Source of the DNA: VXNJ01 sp009840625
Lineage (GTDB): Bacteria > Chloroflexota > UBA11872 > VXNJ01
NCBI GenBank assembly: GCA_965207915.1
Contig: OZ242304.1
Location: forward strand, 1,860,001 to 1,924,000
Length of the DNA: 64,000 bases
Direction of reading: 5' to 3'
Shown here: piece by piece, positions 61,956-64,000 of the stretch
Position numbering within the stretch: the first letter of the stretch is position 1
How the letters are laid out: each line of letters begins with the position of its first letter
The notes under the pieces: generated by a model
The model's database searches: none
What the model saw: the letters and a program-made list of their open reading frames with translations, nothing else
Told to the model about the DNA's origin: nothing
Position numbers and translations under genes: made by a program

Positions 61956-63158
61956 TCAGTATTCGATCCGGACCCGGGCCCCGTCCATTTCCGACGAGCG
62001 GGCGATCGCCTCGCAGACGACGTCGGCGCGGTAGCCGTCTTCGAACGTCGCGCCCCACGGGGCGACCGGTTTGTCGTTGGCCACGCAATCGAGGAAATGG
62101 CAGAGTTCGTGCACGAAGGTGTGCTCCCAGCCGATCATGTGTCCCTGCGGCCACCAGTTGGTCCAGTAGGGGTGGTATTGCTCCGAGACCATCACGTTCG
62201 TGAATCCGTTGGCATTGCCGGGCTCGGAAGATCCGGAAAAGACTTGCAATTCGTTCATTCGCTGAATGTCGAATGCGATCGAGCCTTTGGATCCGTTGAT
62301 CTCGAACATGTTGCCGTTCTTGTTGCCGTGGGCAAAACGGGTGGCCTCCAGCGTCCCGATCGCCCCTCCCTCGAATTCGACCAGCGCAAGGTAGGCGTCG
62401 TCGACCGTGACCGGTGCGGTTTGTCCGGGGTTGTCCGGGTCCGGTCGCTCTTCCACGAAGGTCTTGAGCTTGCCGTTGACTGAGGTCGGTTCGCCCACCA
62501 GGAAGCGGGCCAGGTCGATTGAGTGAGCGCCCAGGTCGCCCAGCGATCCAGATCCGGCCTGCGCCTTGTCCAGGCGCCAGACGCGGGGCGCGCTCGGATC
62601 CACCAGCCACTCCTGGAGATAGAAACCCCGGAAATGGCGGACCTCGCCGACGACGTCGTCCTCGATCAACTTGCGGGCCAGGACAACCGCTGGAACGAAC
62701 CGGTAATTGAACGCGGTCATGTGCTTTATGCCGGCTGCCTCGGCGGCCTGCCACATCGCCCGCGATTCGGCCGCGTTGCGCCCGAGCGGTTTTTCCGAGA
62801 CTACGTGCTTGCCGGCTTCGACTGCGGCCATGTTGGCGTCGTAATGGAGGTCGTTGGGGCCGGAATTGTCGATCACGTCGACTTTGGGATCGGCGATAAC
62901 CTCACGCCAGTCGGTCGAATGCTCGGCGAACCCGTAGCGCCGGGCGGCTTCGGCTACGGCGTCGCCGCTGCGGCCTGCGATGCGCTGCAGCACCGGAATC
63001 GCCGGCGGCGGATACATCATGTACGGGATCTTCTTGTAGCCGTTGGAATGGGCCTTGCCCATGAAGGCGTAACCGAGCATCCCGATTCCGATTTCGGCGG
63101 CGTCGCCGCCGTCGGTCACAACCGCCTGCGAATGAAATCCGCCCGAATCCTCGCTCAT
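61956..63158 (-). CDS. Gfo/Idh/MocA-family oxidoreductase A
   Basis: 400 aa. IGIGMLGYAFMGKAHSNGY (nucleotide-binding), SEKPLGRNAAESR (E-K-P), and LGDLGAHSIDLARFLVGEP (catalytic D/H region). First gene of the four-gene operon: dehydrogenase A, isomerase A, isomerase B, dehydrogenase B. The two dehydrogenases and isomerases together suggest oxidation and rearrangement of a sugar or cyclitol, substrate unknown. Starts 121 nt after glyS. Confidence 0.9.
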   Translation of the reverse strand: MSEDSGGFHSQAVVTDGGDAAEIGIGMLGYAFMGKAHSNGYKKIPYMMYPPPAIPVLQRIAGRSGDAVAEAARRYGFAEHSTDWREVIADPKVDVIDNSGPNDLHYDANMAAVEAGKHVVSEKPLGRNAAESRAMWQAAEAAGIKHMTAFNYRFVPAVVLARKLIEDDVVGEVRHFRGFYLQEWLVDPSAPRVWRLDKAQAGSGSLGDLGAHSIDLARFLVGEPTSVNGKLKTFVEERPDPDNPGQTAPVTVDDAYLALVEFEGGAIGTLEATRFAHGNKNGNMFEINGSKGSIAFDIQRMNELQVFSGSSEPGNANGFTNVMVSEQYHPYWTNWWPQGHMIGWEHTFVHELCHFLDCVANDKPVAPWGATFEDGYRADVVCEAIARSSEMDGARVRIEY

Positions 63159-63279
63159 TCGCTACTCCACCAATGTCAATTCGTGCCGGGTTCAGGCCGC
63201 AGCTGCGCCGGACCGCCGGGTCCGGTTGCGCCGGGCTGACTCATAGTACGCAAAGAACCGGGACCGCATCGGCCCCCGT

Positions 63280-64000
63280 TCAGGATGGCGGTCGCCAGGC
63301 CAGACGGTCGCCCAGGTAAGCGCAGACCTCTGTGACCGGAATCCGGTCCTGGGCCAACGTATCGCGGTCGCGCAAGGTGACGCAGTCGTCTTCCAGGGAC
63401 TCGAAGTCGACCGTGATGCAATAGGGGGTTCCAATCTCGTCCTGACGTCGATAGCGCCGGCCGATCGCCCCTGACTCGTCGTAGTAGACCGCCCACTGGT
63501 ACCGGAGTTGATCGTGAATGCGCGCTGCCAGTTCCCGCAGTGGTTCGCGCTTTATCAGCGGCAGGACGGCGGCCTTGTAGGGGGCCAGCCGCGGATCGAG
63601 GGCCAGCAGCGTGCGGGAATCGGTACCACCCTTGGTGTTGGGCACTTCGTCCTCCCGATAGGCGGTCGAGAGAAACGCCAGCACGCAGCGGTCGACTCCC
63701 GCCGAGGGCTCGACGACCCAGGGCGTGACGTGCTCCCCGCGGGCTTCGTCGAACACCGTCAGCTTGGTGCGCGAGGCGGTCTGGTGGGCGGAGAGATCGA
63801 AGTCCGAGCGGCGGGCGATGCCCTCGAGTTCGTCCCAGCCGAAGGGGAATCGGAATTCCAGGTCCGAGGTCCCGTGCGAATAGTGTGAAAGCTCGTCATC
63901 GCCGTGGCGTCGCACGCGCAGATCCGCGTCGGCAATGCCCAGATCGTGGTACCAGCGACGACGGCGGTCCACCCAGTAATCAAACCACTTTTCGTCCTCG
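63280..64000 (-). CDS. glyS: Glycyl-tRNA synthetase, alpha2 (single-chain) type, 3' part
   Basis: About 240 C-terminal residues; the gene runs off the right edge. LSHYSHGTSDLEFRFPFGW, EPSAGVDRCVLAFLSTAY, and SIGRRYRRQDEIGTPYC with VTLRDRDTLAQDRIPV identify the eukaryote/archaeal-like homodimeric class II enzyme rather than the bacterial alpha/beta tetramer. Stop TGA at 63280-63282. The anticodon-binding domain is complete. Confidence 0.95.
   Translation of the reverse strand, partial: EDEKWFDYWVDRRRRWYHDLGIADADLRVRRHGDDELSHYSHGTSDLEFRFPFGWDELEGIARRSDFDLSAHQTASRTKLTVFDEARGEHVTPWVVEPSAGVDRCVLAFLSTAYREDEVPNTKGGTDSRTLLALDPRLAPYKAAVLPLIKREPLRELAARIHDQLRYQWAVYYDESGAIGRRYRRQDEIGTPYCITVDFESLEDDCVTLRDRDTLAQDRIPVTEVCAYLGDRLAWRPPS

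Noticed and set aside
1..64000. CRISPR arrays, prophage or complete plasmid functions
   Set aside because: No spaced direct repeats, no phage structural or plasmid replication genes; the only mobile element seen is the IS110.

Overview
This is a densely coded, high-GC bacterial chromosome segment with no rRNA and no CRISPR array. Gene content (riboflavin, NAD and CoA synthesis, ruvABC, uvrC, aspS, glyS, infC) marks it as core genome rather than plasmid or phage. The mix of housekeeping genes with many paralogous catabolic enzymes (an enolase-superfamily dehydratase, UxaA-type dehydratase, amidases, Gfo/Idh/MocA oxidoreductases with TIM-barrel isomerases), a single-chain alpha2-type glycyl-tRNA synthetase and a PP2C-like/beta-propeller membrane protein suggests an uncultured Chloroflexota-like lineage (for example SAR202/Dehalococcoidia relatives). 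That placement is an inference from style, not proven here.

Layout. 1-3.4 kb: minus-strand riboflavin operon ribD-ribE-ribBA-ribH, in which the DHBP-synthase half of RibBA has lost its catalytic motifs. 3.6-8.3 kb: coaE, a zinc-protease-like lipoprotein, an unknown gene, rplS, rnhB and a DedA protein. 8.3-13.4 kb: minus-strand mrp, birA, an RraA-like protein and two flavoprotein oxidoreductases. 13.6-16.3 kb: two tandem MFS exporters. 16.3-20.5 kb: YhaM-like exonuclease, a small membrane protein and two tandem amidases. 20.6-23.1 kb: accessory island with a Phd/VapC-type toxin-antitoxin pair whose toxin is split by an IS110-family element; the element's own upstream end encodes a recognisable bridge RNA. 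23.5-30.7 kb: RluB-type pseudouridine synthase, sugar-acid dehydratase genes, a DUF255 thioredoxin protein and a RibD_C-like reductase. 30.7-35.9 kb: minus-strand operon yebC-ruvC-ruvA-ruvB-acyP-acpS-nnr, with a disturbed ruvC start. 36-44.4 kb: MoxR/DUF58/membrane-protein set, nadB-nadC, ogt and a second MoxR. 44.6-49.7 kb: DUF4143 ATPase, unknown gene, infC, and the large PP2C-like/propeller protein. 49.7-53.4 kb: tRNA-Gly(CCC), aspS, a 6S-RNA-like structured RNA, and an ECF sigma/anti-sigma pair. 53.4-59 kb: a heterodimeric ABC exporter and uvrC. 59-63.2 kb: a four-gene sugar oxidoreductase/isomerase operon, then the 3' part of glyS.

The most informative signals are the IS110 bridge RNA whose donor-guide sequences match both ends of the element and so fix its boundaries inside vapC; the 180-nt RNA with a 12-bp closing stem directly downstream of aspS (the position of 6S-1 RNA in Bacillus); a 5-bp tandem duplication that knocks the ruvC ATG out of frame; a catalytically eroded RibB domain; and several genes whose best start is CTG.
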